Below, one piece after another: positions 18,251 through 27,075 of a stretch of DNA of 64,000 nt. The stretch comes from JABJOR01 sp965603075 (lineage in GTDB: Bacteria; Pseudomonadota; Alphaproteobacteria; Rhodospirillales; Casp-alpha2): assembly GCA_965603075.1 (NCBI GenBank), contig CBFDBO010000013.1, positions 1 through 64,000 on the forward strand, written 5' to 3'. Below the pieces are notes generated by a model. That model worked only from the letters and a program-made list of their open reading frames with translations. It ran no database searches and had not been told where the DNA came from. A program made the position numbers and the translations under genes. The stretch's first letter is position 1. Each line of letters begins with the position of its first letter.

Positions 18251-19006
18251 ATGCAGGACGGAAACAAAACAACAAGCGCATCGACCGCTTCTCAGGACGA
18301 AATTGACCGATTTGCCGCCATGGCCGACGAATGGTGGGATGATACTGGCAAATTCAAACCCTTGCACAAGCTAAATCCAGCCCGCATTGAGTTCATTCGA
18401 GATCATTTAATTGACCATTTTGGTTTGGATAAAACCAGCGATAAACCGCTTTCAGGATTGAACCTGATTGATGTTGGTTGTGGTGGTGGTTTGATCAGCG
18501 AACCCCTTTGCCGGTTGGGCGCAAACGTCACTGCCATTGATGCGGGGATTGAGGCCGTCACGGTCGCCCGCACCCACGCCGAACGCGAAGGGCTTGAAAT
18601 AAATTTTCGCAATGATCTTCCAGAGACTGTGGCGGCCGAAGGTTTGCAATTTGATGCGGTGGTCTCGCTTGAAGTTATTGAACATGTTGCCGATATCGAT
18701 GGGTTTCTAGCGGCGCTGGCATCCCTAGCTAAACCGGGCGGGGCGTTGGCGCTTGCGACCCTCAACCGAACCATAAAATCTCTGGCCATGGCAAAAATTG
18801 GCGCGGAGTATTTATTACGCTGGGTTCCCCCCGGCACCCACGATTGGAAAAAATTCGTAAAGCCATCCGAAATGGCGAATGGCTTGCGCCCGCACGGCAT
18901 TACCTTAAATGCCATGCAAGGTATCAGCTACGCTCCAACCAAAGATGAATGGTTCTTGAGCAATGATGTTGATGTTAATTATTTAGCGTTTTTTACGAAA
19001 GACTAG
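18251..19006 (+). CDS. ubiG: Ubiquinone biosynthesis O-methyltransferase UbiG
   Basis: This 251-aa SAM-dependent methyltransferase carries out both O-methylation steps of ubiquinone synthesis. Family marks are FAAMADEWWDDTGKFKPLH at the N-terminus, the SAM motif LIDVGCGGGLISEPL, and NRTIKSLAMAKIGAEYLLRW toward the C-terminus. The length is normal. It is the only clear ubiquinone gene here and is transcribed away from lysC. An active aerobic respiratory chain is inferred. Confidence 0.95.
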   Translation: MQDGNKTTSASTASQDEIDRFAAMADEWWDDTGKFKPLHKLNPARIEFIRDHLIDHFGLDKTSDKPLSGLNLIDVGCGGGLISEPLCRLGANVTAIDAGIEAVTVARTHAEREGLEINFRNDLPETVAAEGLQFDAVVSLEVIEHVADIDGFLAALASLAKPGGALALATLNRTIKSLAMAKIGAEYLLRWVPPGTHDWKKFVKPSEMANGLRPHGITLNAMQGISYAPTKDEWFLSNDVDVNYLAFFTKD

Positions 19007-19038
19007 CTATTCTATCTCGCTATTACGCGCTATTGCGT

Positions 19039-19467
19039 CTAGCTATTGCGCCGCGGAGCAAGAGGCATTTGTACAATCTCGATGCCTTCTTCGTCCAGTT
19101 CTTTGCTTTCTTCTTGCGTTGCTTCGCCGTAGATACCGCGCTCTTCGGTTTCGCCATAGTGAATGCGTCTGGCTTCATCTGCGAATTGATCACCGACGTA
19201 GTCGCAATTATCTTCGACATGATTACGAACCATATCGAGCGCCTTCTGAACTTCTTGGGCAATAACTTCGGTACGGCTATCTTCTTGCGATGACTGCCCC
19301 TTATATGCTGCCACATTGGGGGCCATAAGGGCTTTCTCAACCTTGGCATCGCCACACACAGGACAAGAAACATCTCCCGAAGAACGTTGCTCCTCAAAAC
19401 CATCACTGCTGCGAAACCATGCTTCAAATTCGTGATTTAATGAACATTTTAATTGAAAGCTAATCAT
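19039..19467 (-). CDS. DUF1178 family zinc-ribbon-like protein
   Basis: This 142-aa member of DUF1178, found mainly in alphaproteobacteria, has no known function. The N-terminus reads MISFQLKCSLNHEFEAWFRS, with C8 and the pair CPVC at about 36-39 forming a likely zinc ribbon, followed by KALMAPNVAA. The C-terminal half is acidic and contains GDQFADEARRIHYGE. In relatives it commonly sits beside the nitrilase-like hydrolase and glutaredoxin genes; here a plus-strand methyltransferase separates it from them. The overlapping minus-strand frame ending at 19023 is a shadow. Confidence 0.85.
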   Translation of the reverse strand: MISFQLKCSLNHEFEAWFRSSDGFEEQRSSGDVSCPVCGDAKVEKALMAPNVAAYKGQSSQEDSRTEVIAQEVQKALDMVRNHVEDNCDYVGDQFADEARRIHYGETEERGIYGEATQEESKELDEEGIEIVQMPLAPRRNS

Positions 19468-19596
19468 GCCACACCATAAAAACTATTACTAAAAATCATT
19501 GCTAATAAAGACCATACCCGATATTTGGTTAGCCCACTCATTATACAGACTAATTCAGAAAGTCCATACAGAAGATTAACAGGTTTAAATTTAATA

Positions 19597-20196
19597 ATGA
19601 CCCACCAATGCCGCCACCTAAGAATAAAACAGCCAGAAATCTGGATTTCCCGTTTCGCCCCATTATTTGAAAAAGGCGGCAACGTTCTGGATGTGGCCTG
19701 CGGAGGGGGACGACACACCAAGTTGCTTTTGGATTTGGGCCTAAAGGTTACGGCCCTTGATTTACACACCGATATTATAACCGAGCGTATGGGCGACATA
19801 GAAAACCTTACTATTGTCACGGCCGATTTAGAAGATGGACCGGATATATTTGGCGCGACTGGTGCATTAAAAAACCAGCAATTCAGCGGCATTGTTGGTG
19901 TTAATTATTTACACCGAGAGCTTTTCCCCGGTATAGTAAATGCCATAAAACCGGGTGGAATTTTCCTATACGAGACTTTTGCAGAGGGCAATGAGCGGTT
20001 TTCTAAACCCCGCAACCCCGATCACCTTCTAAAGAACGGCGAACTTCTCGACATAACAACCAACAGCTTTAGTGTCATCGCCTATGAACATGGCCTGGTT
20101 AATTCTTATAGTGGACCTGGTGTACGCCAACGTATTGCCGCCATTAAAGGCGACCAACCACAAAAGCTGGAAGATGTGGATTTAAGTGATTTTTAA
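19597..20196 (+). CDS. Class I SAM-dependent methyltransferase (TehB-like)
   Basis: This small methyltransferase is about 199 aa from the ATG at 19597, which is close to where family similarity begins (EIWISRFAPLF). An in-frame start at 19525 would add 24 residues, and neither start has a clear ribosome site. The SAM-binding glycine motif is VLDVACGGGRHT, with an acidic loop ALDLH about 20 residues later. The arrangement resembles TehB/UbiE-like enzymes, but the substrate cannot be read from the sequence. Its stop overlaps the convergent nitrilase gene by four bases. Confidence 0.75.
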   Translation: MTHQCRHLRIKQPEIWISRFAPLFEKGGNVLDVACGGGRHTKLLLDLGLKVTALDLHTDIITERMGDIENLTIVTADLEDGPDIFGATGALKNQQFSGIVGVNYLHRELFPGIVNAIKPGGIFLYETFAEGNERFSKPRNPDHLLKNGELLDITTNSFSVIAYEHGLVNSYSGPGVRQRIAAIKGDQPQKLEDVDLSDF

Positions 20197-21029
20197 TCAC
20201 TAAAAGGACGATCATGTTGCAATGAGGGAATTTTCGACCGAACCACATCGACACGTGCCGGATCAATCTCAGCCATGACAATGCCACCGTGTTCTCCACC
20301 ATGCTCTCCACCATCGGCCAATATTTCGCCCCATGGATCAATGATCAAAGAATGTCCATAGGTTTGTCGTCCCCCTTCGTGCTCACCACACTGGGCTGGG
20401 GCAAAGATATAACACCCAGTCTCAATAGCCCGAGCCCGTAATAAAGTATGCCAATGTGCTCTACCCGTGGGTTTGGTAAAGGCCGAAGGAACGCTGATAA
20501 ACTGCGCGCCGCTTTGAGCTAAGTGACGATATAACCCCGGAAACCGAAGATCGTAACACACGGTTAGTCCCAAATTACCCCACGGTGTTTCCGCGACAAC
20601 CGCCCGGTCTCCATGACGATAATTTGTCGACTCTCGGTACTGTTCATTACTTGATAGAACAGCATCGAATAAATGGATTTTGTCATATCGGGCCTTAACC
20701 TCACCATGATTATCCAATAATATGGAGCGATTAGCGAGCTTACCCGGAACGTTTGATTTCACCACCAGTGAGCCGATTAACAACCAAACGCTCTGTTCTT
20801 TTGCCACGCGTGACAGTGAGGCCAGCGCCTGTGTTTCTGATTCATACATCGCTTTTGCGTGCAGTAAGACCGCGTCCGGTTCCATCATGGCGGCGGTTTC
20901 TGGCAGCATGATAAAGTCGGCCCCATCCGAGGCTGCTTTCTCAATTAATTCTGAAATTTTCGTAATGTTTCTTTCCGGGTCGCGCCCGGTGGTGGTCTGA
21001 ATGAGCGCTAGGTTAAAGGGTCCAGCCAT
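20193..21029 (-). CDS. Carbon-nitrogen hydrolase, nitrilase superfamily (Nit/omega-amidase-like)
   Basis: This cytoplasmic amidase-type enzyme has 278 aa. The Glu-Lys-Cys triad is visible as E44 (MLPETAAMM), K117 (RYDKIHLFDA) and C158 (LTVCYDLRFPGLYRHL). The sequence around the cysteine is typical of the Nit1/Nit2 branch, which includes deaminated-glutathione amidase and omega-amidase. The position directly after glutaredoxin (10 bases) fits a glutathione-repair role, but that is inference. Length is standard. Confidence 0.9.
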   Translation of the reverse strand: MAGPFNLALIQTTTGRDPERNITKISELIEKAASDGADFIMLPETAAMMEPDAVLLHAKAMYESETQALASLSRVAKEQSVWLLIGSLVVKSNVPGKLANRSILLDNHGEVKARYDKIHLFDAVLSSNEQYRESTNYRHGDRAVVAETPWGNLGLTVCYDLRFPGLYRHLAQSGAQFISVPSAFTKPTGRAHWHTLLRARAIETGCYIFAPAQCGEHEGGRQTYGHSLIIDPWGEILADGGEHGGEHGGIVMAEIDPARVDVVRSKIPSLQHDRPFSD

Positions 21030-21039
21030 TTAAGTACTA

Positions 21040-21360
21040 TTAGCCTAACCCGAGTTTTGCGTTCAACAATCCATCATAATCAAGTTCCATCAGCTCATCA
21101 CAACCACCAATGTGCTCATCATTAATGAAAATCTGTGGAACAGACGTTTTCCCCCCGGCCCGCTTAATCATTTGATCGCGCAGCACAGGCTTCATCATCA
21201 CACCATATTCCTCGTAATTGACACCTTTACGGTCCAAAAGCTGCTTTGCATGACTGCAATACCCACAGAAAGGAGAAGTATAGATCTCGACAATAGGGTT
21301 GCTTGGCGCAACGTCTGTCTCAGATGTGGCTTTATTGGCGTCCATAGGATCGTATGTCAT
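21040..21360 (-). CDS. grxC: Glutaredoxin 3 (GrxC type)
   Basis: This 106-aa dithiol glutaredoxin is reduced by glutathione. The active site is C32-G-Y-C35 (CGYC rather than the commoner CPYC), followed by the TSVPQIFI cis-proline motif and the GGCDEL glutathione-binding signature. An N-terminal tail of about 20 residues precedes the thioredoxin fold; an internal ATG at codon 6 would shorten it slightly. It is co-transcribed with the downstream nitrilase-like amidase. Confidence 0.92.
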   Translation of the reverse strand: MTYDPMDANKATSETDVAPSNPIVEIYTSPFCGYCSHAKQLLDRKGVNYEEYGVMMKPVLRDQMIKRAGGKTSVPQIFINDEHIGGCDELMELDYDGLLNAKLGLG

Positions 21361-21517
21361 CGATATTTACTCTGGTTGTTTATTCTACAGGAGGGTACAT
21401 AAGCAGGTATTATGAAAAAATCAATCGGCATGTTGTGTTTGCTATGATATGTCAGGAGGTTTTTTATAACAAATATAAAGAATTCCACACTATTGATCAC
21501 CATTTGGTTCACCCGAA

Positions 21518-22432
21518 ATGCAAATATATTTACCGATTGCAGAAGTCTCCGTCAATTTCTTCCTTATTTTCGGAATGGGTGCTGGTGTTGGAATTCTATC
21601 TGGTTTGTTCGGTGTTGGTGGTGGCTTTCTTATAACGCCATTATTAATGTTTGTTGGCATCCCCCCCGCCATTGCCGTGGCAACGTCTTCTAACTTATTG
21701 GTAGGCAGTTCCGTATCCGGGGTGCTGGCACATTGGCGACGGGGTAATGTTGATTTTAAAATGGGGGGCGTCTTATTAATTGGCGGGCTTGCTGGTTCTA
21801 TAATCGGTGTGGGGGTCTTCACGTTCCTAAAAAGCCTTGGACAAGTGGATTTGGTTATTCAGCTTTGTTACGTGTTCTTTCTGGGCGGACTTGGTAGCTT
21901 GATGATGATTGAAAGCATACAAAGCATCATCAAGCGAAAACGGAAAATACGAACCCGCAGCCATACCCATAATTGGATGCATGGCTTACCCTATAAAATT
22001 CGTTTCCGGCGATCACGCCTCTATATCAGTGTATTTCTGCCATTATCCATTGGCTTTTTTGTTGGATTGTTATCGGCCATCATGGGTGTCGGTGGTGGGT
22101 TTATTATTGTCCCCGCTATGGTTTATATGCTTGGCATGCCTACCGCTGTGGTTATCGGCACGTCTTTATTCCAGATTATTTTTGTTTCAGCTAACATCAC
22201 AATTTTACAATCTACGAACAATCAATCTGTTGATGTTGTACTGGCAATTATTCTACTCACCGGGGCTGTTATTGGGGCGCAATTCGGGGCAAAGTTTGGG
22301 GCCAAATTACAAGGAGAACAATTACGCGGTCTTCTTGCCTTGATCGTTTTGTTGGTATGTGGACGAATGGCCTATGAATTAATTTTAACCCCGGATGAAA
22401 TCTACACCATTAGTTCTATATTAAAACCTTGA
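21518..22432 (+). CDS. TauE/SafE (TSUP) family permease
   Basis: This 304-aa inner-membrane protein has about eight hydrophobic segments and the two TauE repeats, each with a glycine-rich signature: GILSGLFGVGGGFLITP at about 27-43 and GLLSAIMGVGGGFIIVP at about 189-205. The family includes exporters of sulfite, sulfoacetate and related organosulfur anions; the substrate here is unknown. A hydrophilic KRKRKIRTR loop at the centre is likely cytoplasmic. No strong ribosome site precedes the ATG. The next gene is a lone receiver protein on the same strand. Confidence 0.88.
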   Translation: MQIYLPIAEVSVNFFLIFGMGAGVGILSGLFGVGGGFLITPLLMFVGIPPAIAVATSSNLLVGSSVSGVLAHWRRGNVDFKMGGVLLIGGLAGSIIGVGVFTFLKSLGQVDLVIQLCYVFFLGGLGSLMMIESIQSIIKRKRKIRTRSHTHNWMHGLPYKIRFRRSRLYISVFLPLSIGFFVGLLSAIMGVGGGFIIVPAMVYMLGMPTAVVIGTSLFQIIFVSANITILQSTNNQSVDVVLAIILLTGAVIGAQFGAKFGAKLQGEQLRGLLALIVLLVCGRMAYELILTPDEIYTISSILKP

Positions 22433-22498
22433 AGTTAAATAACCTAGGGGAGTACATTTTTCTTTACCGTACCATCCGGCCGAAGAAAGGCTTAGTTA

Positions 22499-22858
22499 AT
22501 GGCAAATATTCTTTTAGTTGAGGACGACTCATTAATTCGAGAGCTTGTTTCCCTACGGCTTTTAATTCGAGGGCACATCGTTGAAAAGGCTGAAAACGGT
22601 AAAATCGGCTACGATAAAATCAAACAATCTTCGTACGACCTTGTCCTTCTTGATCTTCATATGCCTGTCATGAGCGGTAAAGAGCTCATAAAAATATTGC
22701 GTGCTGAAAATTATAAAGGGATTGTTGTGGCACTAACTGCCGACGATCTCACATCGCAAGACGGTATCGTTGGTGATCATGCCTGCAACGGGATTATCCA
22801 TAAACCGATTATCGAAGGTTTTGAAGAGCAAGTGGAAGCCTTTTTAGGCAATCTTTGA
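22499..22858 (+). CDS. Single-domain response regulator (receiver only)
   Basis: This 119-aa CheY-like receiver has no output domain. Visible residues are the acidic pair D9/D10, phosphoacceptor D52 (LLDLHMPVMSG), T80 and K102 (HKPI). All catalytic positions are intact, so phosphorylation is expected. No kinase lies next to it; the nearest in the window is the PAS kinase at 52.8 kb. It may act by protein contact or as a phosphate sink. Confidence 0.9.
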   Translation: MANILLVEDDSLIRELVSLRLLIRGHIVEKAENGKIGYDKIKQSSYDLVLLDLHMPVMSGKELIKILRAENYKGIVVALTADDLTSQDGIVGDHACNGIIHKPIIEGFEEQVEAFLGNL

Positions 22859-22864
22859 CATTGC

Positions 22865-23710
22865 TTAGCTATCTGAATTAACAACCCGCGCAAACGTCAA
22901 AACATCAACGGCTTTCACTCCATTACGATTGAGCTGTTTGGCCATTGACCATGCGGTGGCACCCGTCGTGTAGACATCATCAACAACCAAAATTCGTTGA
23001 CCTTTTAGACGGTCTTTATAAGTATCACGCACTCGAAAGGCGCCTTGTACATTTCGGTGACGTTGAGCCGGCGTGATTTTAGTTTTTTTATTGTTTTGGT
23101 CCGGCGTGGGTTTAATCCTCTCCATTGCATCGGGGTAAACAATAACATTTCGTTGCTTGCTAATGGACTGAGCAATTAAAGCGGCTTGGTTATAACGCCG
23201 ATGGAACAAACGTTTAGGATCAAGCGGTACAGGTACCAATATATCAGCGTCCGATATCATATCAGCCGCCGCCGTAATCATCATTCGGGCAAATAATCTT
23301 GCCGCTTCCGTACGATCCGCATATTTAAAGGCCAGAATCATGGACCGGCTTCCATCATCATATTCGACCGCACCGCGCGCGCGGGCGAAAGGTGGGGTAT
23401 GTCCGGCGCAAGGCGCGCAGAGAATAGCAAATTGATCATGGGGGAACGGCATCCCACACGTTTGGCACACAACCCCACTAATTATGGATAGATTGGACCA
23501 GCATTTGCTGCACAGGGTATCGGCTTGCTCCAAGATGCAGGAACATCCCATACATTGTGGCGGTAAAATCAGATCACGGACTTTGGTCAGAAATTTTTTG
23601 GCATGGGGCGGAATCATATTATGTACGCCCACACTCAATAGCGCATTATCTGGCTCCAAGCCCAGTTCCACCGTTTTAAGCGGAAGATTAAAATTATCGG
23701 GTTTTGTCAT
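22865..23710 (-). CDS. comF: ComF family phosphoribosyltransferase-like protein
   Basis: This 281-aa protein is related to ComF/GntX. An N-terminal four-cysteine zinc region (CMGCSC, CSKC, CQTCG, CAPC) precedes a type I phosphoribosyltransferase fold with the PRPP-loop signature VVDDVYTTGA at 242-251. ComF proteins are needed for DNA uptake in some transformable bacteria, perhaps by acting on single-stranded DNA; in other lineages the role is unclear. The first roughly 30 residues are extra compared with many homologues, and an internal ATG at codon 33 may be the true start. It is divergent from the next methyltransferase. Confidence 0.85.
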   Translation of the reverse strand: MTKPDNFNLPLKTVELGLEPDNALLSVGVHNMIPPHAKKFLTKVRDLILPPQCMGCSCILEQADTLCSKCWSNLSIISGVVCQTCGMPFPHDQFAILCAPCAGHTPPFARARGAVEYDDGSRSMILAFKYADRTEAARLFARMMITAAADMISDADILVPVPLDPKRLFHRRYNQAALIAQSISKQRNVIVYPDAMERIKPTPDQNNKKTKITPAQRHRNVQGAFRVRDTYKDRLKGQRILVVDDVYTTGATAWSMAKQLNRNGVKAVDVLTFARVVNSDS

Positions 23711-23752
23711 TACCCTCTTCTTTCTCCATCATCTGTATGTCATAAGAACACA

Positions 23753-24643
23753 ATGTCTGACTCTATGACCGTGTTCAACCGTTCAATTGTTCGCTTACAT
23801 CGTGAGCGTGCCGCAAATCTATTTGCTGATCATGATTTTTTATTTCGTGAAGTGGGTGAACGGCTGCTAGAACGATTGGATGATGTAACCCATACCTTCC
23901 CGCGCGCATTGGATTTGGGCGCTCGAACGGGTTTGCTCGCAGAAATTATGGGCAAGCGGGGTGGCATTGAGGATTTATTTGCCTGTGAACTATCAAACAC
24001 GATGGCCGCAAATTCAGCCCACAAGAAGGGGATGAGCTGTGTATGTGATGAAGAACAATTACCTTTTTCAGGGGGCAACCTAGATTTAGTGCTATCCAAT
24101 CTGGCTTTGCATTGGGTCAATGATTTACCCGGAACATTCTTGCAAATACGAAAAGCATTAAAGCCCGATGGATTATTATTGGGGACAATGTTTGGTGGTG
24201 ATACCCTACACGAGTTGCGCAGTGTTCTATCGGACGCAGAAATTTCTGTTGAGGGCGGCATTAGCCCTAGGGTGTCACCTTTTGCTGATATTCGAGATAT
24301 TGGCGGTTTATTGCAACGCTCTGGTTTTGCCCTACCGGTGGTAGACAGTGAAACCATTACCGTAGGGTACAACGACCCCCTAAAATTACTGACCGATTTA
24401 CGAGGGATGGGAGAAACCAACGCCGTCATTGAGCGCCGTCACACTGTCATGCGCCGCGAAACTTTAATGCACGCCCTAGCGCTTTATAAAGAGCGTTTTG
24501 CAGACAGTGAAGGACGGATAACCGCTACGTTTCAAATCCTAAATTTTAGCGGCTGGGCCCCCGCATCAACACAACAGCAACCCTTGCGCCCCGGTACGGG
24601 GCAAAAGTCTCTAACGGATGTTTTTAAAGAGTCTGATAAATAA
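23753..24643 (+). CDS. SAM-dependent methyltransferase (BioC/NDUFAF5-like)
   Basis: This 296-aa class I methyltransferase-fold protein begins VFNRSIVRLHRERAANLF, a hallmark of the alphaproteobacterial proteins related to NDUFAF5, the mitochondrial complex I assembly factor, and to BioC. The SAM motif is ALDLGARTGLLAEI, with DLVLSNLALHWVND in the central region. NDUFAF5 hydroxylates an arginine of complex I, so a methyltransferase activity is not certain. It lies upstream of sfsA on the same strand. Confidence 0.82.
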   Translation: MSDSMTVFNRSIVRLHRERAANLFADHDFLFREVGERLLERLDDVTHTFPRALDLGARTGLLAEIMGKRGGIEDLFACELSNTMAANSAHKKGMSCVCDEEQLPFSGGNLDLVLSNLALHWVNDLPGTFLQIRKALKPDGLLLGTMFGGDTLHELRSVLSDAEISVEGGISPRVSPFADIRDIGGLLQRSGFALPVVDSETITVGYNDPLKLLTDLRGMGETNAVIERRHTVMRRETLMHALALYKERFADSEGRITATFQILNFSGWAPASTQQQPLRPGTGQKSLTDVFKESDK

Positions 24644-24703
24644 AATAATTAAAAATAGAAGGTTCTCCTTTTTATTTTAACCATTTAAAGCTATTTTCCT
24701 GTC

Positions 24704-25417
24704 ATGAAATTTGAAACACCCCTTATCAAAGGCACGCTCGTCAAGCGTTACAAACGCTTCATGGCCGATGTCGAATTAGAAGATGGTTCCGTCGTCACCG
24801 CCCATTGCGCCAATTCAGGCTCTATGCTCAGCGTTAATCTACCCGGCGCAGAGGTCTGGATATCACCCGCCAGCAACCCAGATCGCAAGCTCAAATTCAC
24901 ATGGGAGTTGATCCGGATCGGTGAAACGCTTGTGGGTATTAATACGGCCCTGCCTAACAAAATGGTCTCTAATGCCATTCTCGATGGCACAATTTCAGAG
25001 CTTTCCGGTTACGCTCATTTGCGTAATGAGGTTAAATATGGTGTAAATTCACGGATCGATGTTTTATTGGAAGACGGTAATAAACCTAAATGTTATGTCG
25101 AAGTTAAAAACGTCACCCTGCGCCGAGACCTTTCCAATGGTGCCCCCGTAGAATTTCCCGATAGCGTCACAAGCCGTGGCACCAAACATCTTCAGGAACT
25201 TTCCGATATGGTGGCCGAAGGCCACCGCTCCGTTATGGTGTATTTGGTACAACGTGAAGACGCGGATAGCTTTGTCATCGCCCGGGATATTGACCCGGTC
25301 TATGGTGATGCGCTAAATAATGCCCAAAAAGCCGGGGTCGAGGTCTTATGTTATGTATGCACCTTGAGCCCAAAAGAAATTAAAGTAAGCCACAGCATTA
25401 AATTTATAGCTGACTAA
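24704..25417 (+). CDS. sfsA: Sugar fermentation stimulation protein SfsA
   Basis: This 237-aa protein matches SfsA along its length. There is an N-terminal OB-like domain (FETPLIKGTLVKRYKRF, AHCANSGSM) and a C-terminal nuclease-like core with CYVEVKNVTL and GTKHLQEL, acidic and lysine residues reminiscent of PD-(D/E)XK enzymes. It was first described as stimulating maltose genes in Escherichia coli; DNA binding has been reported but the cellular role is unsettled. map follows 28 bases downstream. Confidence 0.93.
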   Translation: MKFETPLIKGTLVKRYKRFMADVELEDGSVVTAHCANSGSMLSVNLPGAEVWISPASNPDRKLKFTWELIRIGETLVGINTALPNKMVSNAILDGTISELSGYAHLRNEVKYGVNSRIDVLLEDGNKPKCYVEVKNVTLRRDLSNGAPVEFPDSVTSRGTKHLQELSDMVAEGHRSVMVYLVQREDADSFVIARDIDPVYGDALNNAQKAGVEVLCYVCTLSPKEIKVSHSIKFIAD

Positions 25418-25444
25418 TCGTCGATACAGGACTAAAGTACAAAC

Positions 25445-26287
25445 ATGAAAGAAAATGAAAACACCATGACGGATCAATCTGTGCAGTCCGTTGCAAAAAA
25501 CAGCAATGGTATAAAGATCCATACAGCAGCCGATTTCGACGGTATGCGTAAAGCAGGTCGCTTGGCCGCCATGGTGCTCGACTATATCACTCCATATGTA
25601 AAACCCGGCGTTACGACGCAGGAATTAAATGATTTATGCCACGTATACACCGAAGAGCACGGTGCAATATCGGCACCTCTCAATTACCGTGGTTTCCCAA
25701 AGTCTATTTGCACATCAATTAACCATGTGGTCTGTCATGGCATTCCCGGTGACAAACGCTTGAAAGACGGCGACGCCGTTAACATTGATATCACGGTTAT
25801 CCTTGATGGATGGTATGGTGATACCAGCCGCATGTTCTTGGTTGGAAAGTCTAGCATCAAAGCAAAAAAGCTGGTCGATGTAACATATCAATCCATGTGG
25901 GAAGGCATCAAAGTTGTCAAACCAGGTGCCACAACGGGTGACATCGGTCACGCGATCCAAGTGTACGCCGAAGCCCAGCGGTTCTCTGTTGTACGCGATT
26001 TCTGTGGTCATGGGTTGGGGCGTGTGTTCCATGACGCACCGAATATTATGCACTATGGCACTCCGGGTGCTGGCGTTACCTTGCAAGAAGGGATGTTCTT
26101 TACAATCGAACCCATGATCAATGCGGGAAGATTAGATGTGAAAATTCTTTCTGACGGTTGGACGGCTGTTACCCGTGATAAATCGCTTTCTGCACAGTTT
26201 GAACATTCCCTTGCCGTGACATCAGATGGTTATGAAATTTTCACTGAATCTCCTGCCGGCCTTCATAAGCCCCCTTACGGAGAATAA
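25445..26287 (+). CDS. map: Methionine aminopeptidase, type I
   Basis: This 280-aa enzyme removes the initiator methionine from nascent proteins. The pita-bread fold signatures are intact: H98, the metal ligands D115 and D126 (GDAVNIDITVILDGWYGDTS), H189 (CGHGLGRVFH), then TIEPM and the final glutamate in QFEHSLAVT. A tail of about 27 residues precedes the conserved core; an ATG at codon 8 is an alternative start. sfsA-map-radC are tightly spaced and probably co-transcribed. Confidence 0.96.
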   Translation: MKENENTMTDQSVQSVAKNSNGIKIHTAADFDGMRKAGRLAAMVLDYITPYVKPGVTTQELNDLCHVYTEEHGAISAPLNYRGFPKSICTSINHVVCHGIPGDKRLKDGDAVNIDITVILDGWYGDTSRMFLVGKSSIKAKKLVDVTYQSMWEGIKVVKPGATTGDIGHAIQVYAEAQRFSVVRDFCGHGLGRVFHDAPNIMHYGTPGAGVTLQEGMFFTIEPMINAGRLDVKILSDGWTAVTRDKSLSAQFEHSLAVTSDGYEIFTESPAGLHKPPYGE

Positions 26288-26292
26288 AGAAT

Positions 26293-26973
26293 TTGGCGGG
26301 GGATTCTGATACTGCCGGTCACCGTAAACGCTTACGCGAACGTTTCCTTAAAGGCGGCGGTGACGCTCTTGCCGATTACGAACTTCTTGAAATGATCCTG
26401 TTCCAAGCCCAAGCCAGACGGGATATGAAACCCCTTGCCAAAGACTTATTAAAACGGTTTGGTTCTTTTGCTGGGGTTATCAGTGCAGACCCGGTGGAAC
26501 TATCTGAGGTAAAGGGTGCAGGTGAGGCCGTCACAGCAGTCCTCAAAACAATTCAAGCCGCCGCCCAGCGGTTGGTTCGTGATGAAGTTATGAACAAGCC
26601 AATTTTGTCCAGTTGGCAACGGTTAATGGATTATTGTCGGGCCAGTATGGCACACAATAAAATTGAAAGCTTTCGTGTCCTTTATTTAAACAACCGTAAC
26701 GAATTGATCGCCGACGAAGAGCAACAACGTGGCACCGTTGATTTCACCCCGGTTTACCCCCGAGAAGTCGTCAAACGCGGTTTGGAGCTACACGCAACAG
26801 CTCTCATTATGGTTCATAATCACCCCAGTGGAAATCCAACCCCTTCAAAAGCAGATATTGCCATGACAAAAGAAGTTCGCGATGCCGCCGAGAAACTTGG
26901 AATTTCCCTTCATGACCATATCATCGTTTCTAAATCTGGCAGTACGTCCTTTAAAGACATGGGTATCTTATAA
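26293..26973 (+). CDS. radC: RadC family JAB/MPN domain protein
   Basis: This 226-aa RadC protein has an N-terminal helix-hairpin-helix region (about 10-90) and a C-terminal MPN/JAMM metalloprotease-like domain with HNHPSG (H175, H177) and D188 (PSKADI). All metal-binding residues are present. The family was once linked to DNA repair, but that claim for Escherichia coli was withdrawn, and its biochemical role is unknown. The start is a TTG at 26293, six bases after the map stop with GGAGAA just ahead; no suitable ATG exists nearby. Confidence 0.93.
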   Translation: MAGDSDTAGHRKRLRERFLKGGGDALADYELLEMILFQAQARRDMKPLAKDLLKRFGSFAGVISADPVELSEVKGAGEAVTAVLKTIQAAAQRLVRDEVMNKPILSSWQRLMDYCRASMAHNKIESFRVLYLNNRNELIADEEQQRGTVDFTPVYPREVVKRGLELHATALIMVHNHPSGNPTPSKADIAMTKEVRDAAEKLGISLHDHIIVSKSGSTSFKDMGIL

Positions 26974-27075
26974 ATAAGAAACGAGAACACTCTATTTAAT
27001 GTTCGCATTTTAAGTAGAATACCGTCACAATCTTAATCAAAATTAACCTATAAACTTTGAAATATGGAGCTAATC

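Noticed and set aside
21354..21635. A 93-residue plus-strand frame running into the TauE/SafE gene
   Set aside because: It overlaps the permease in a different frame and reads as non-protein-like sequence, despite an AGGAGG in the gap.
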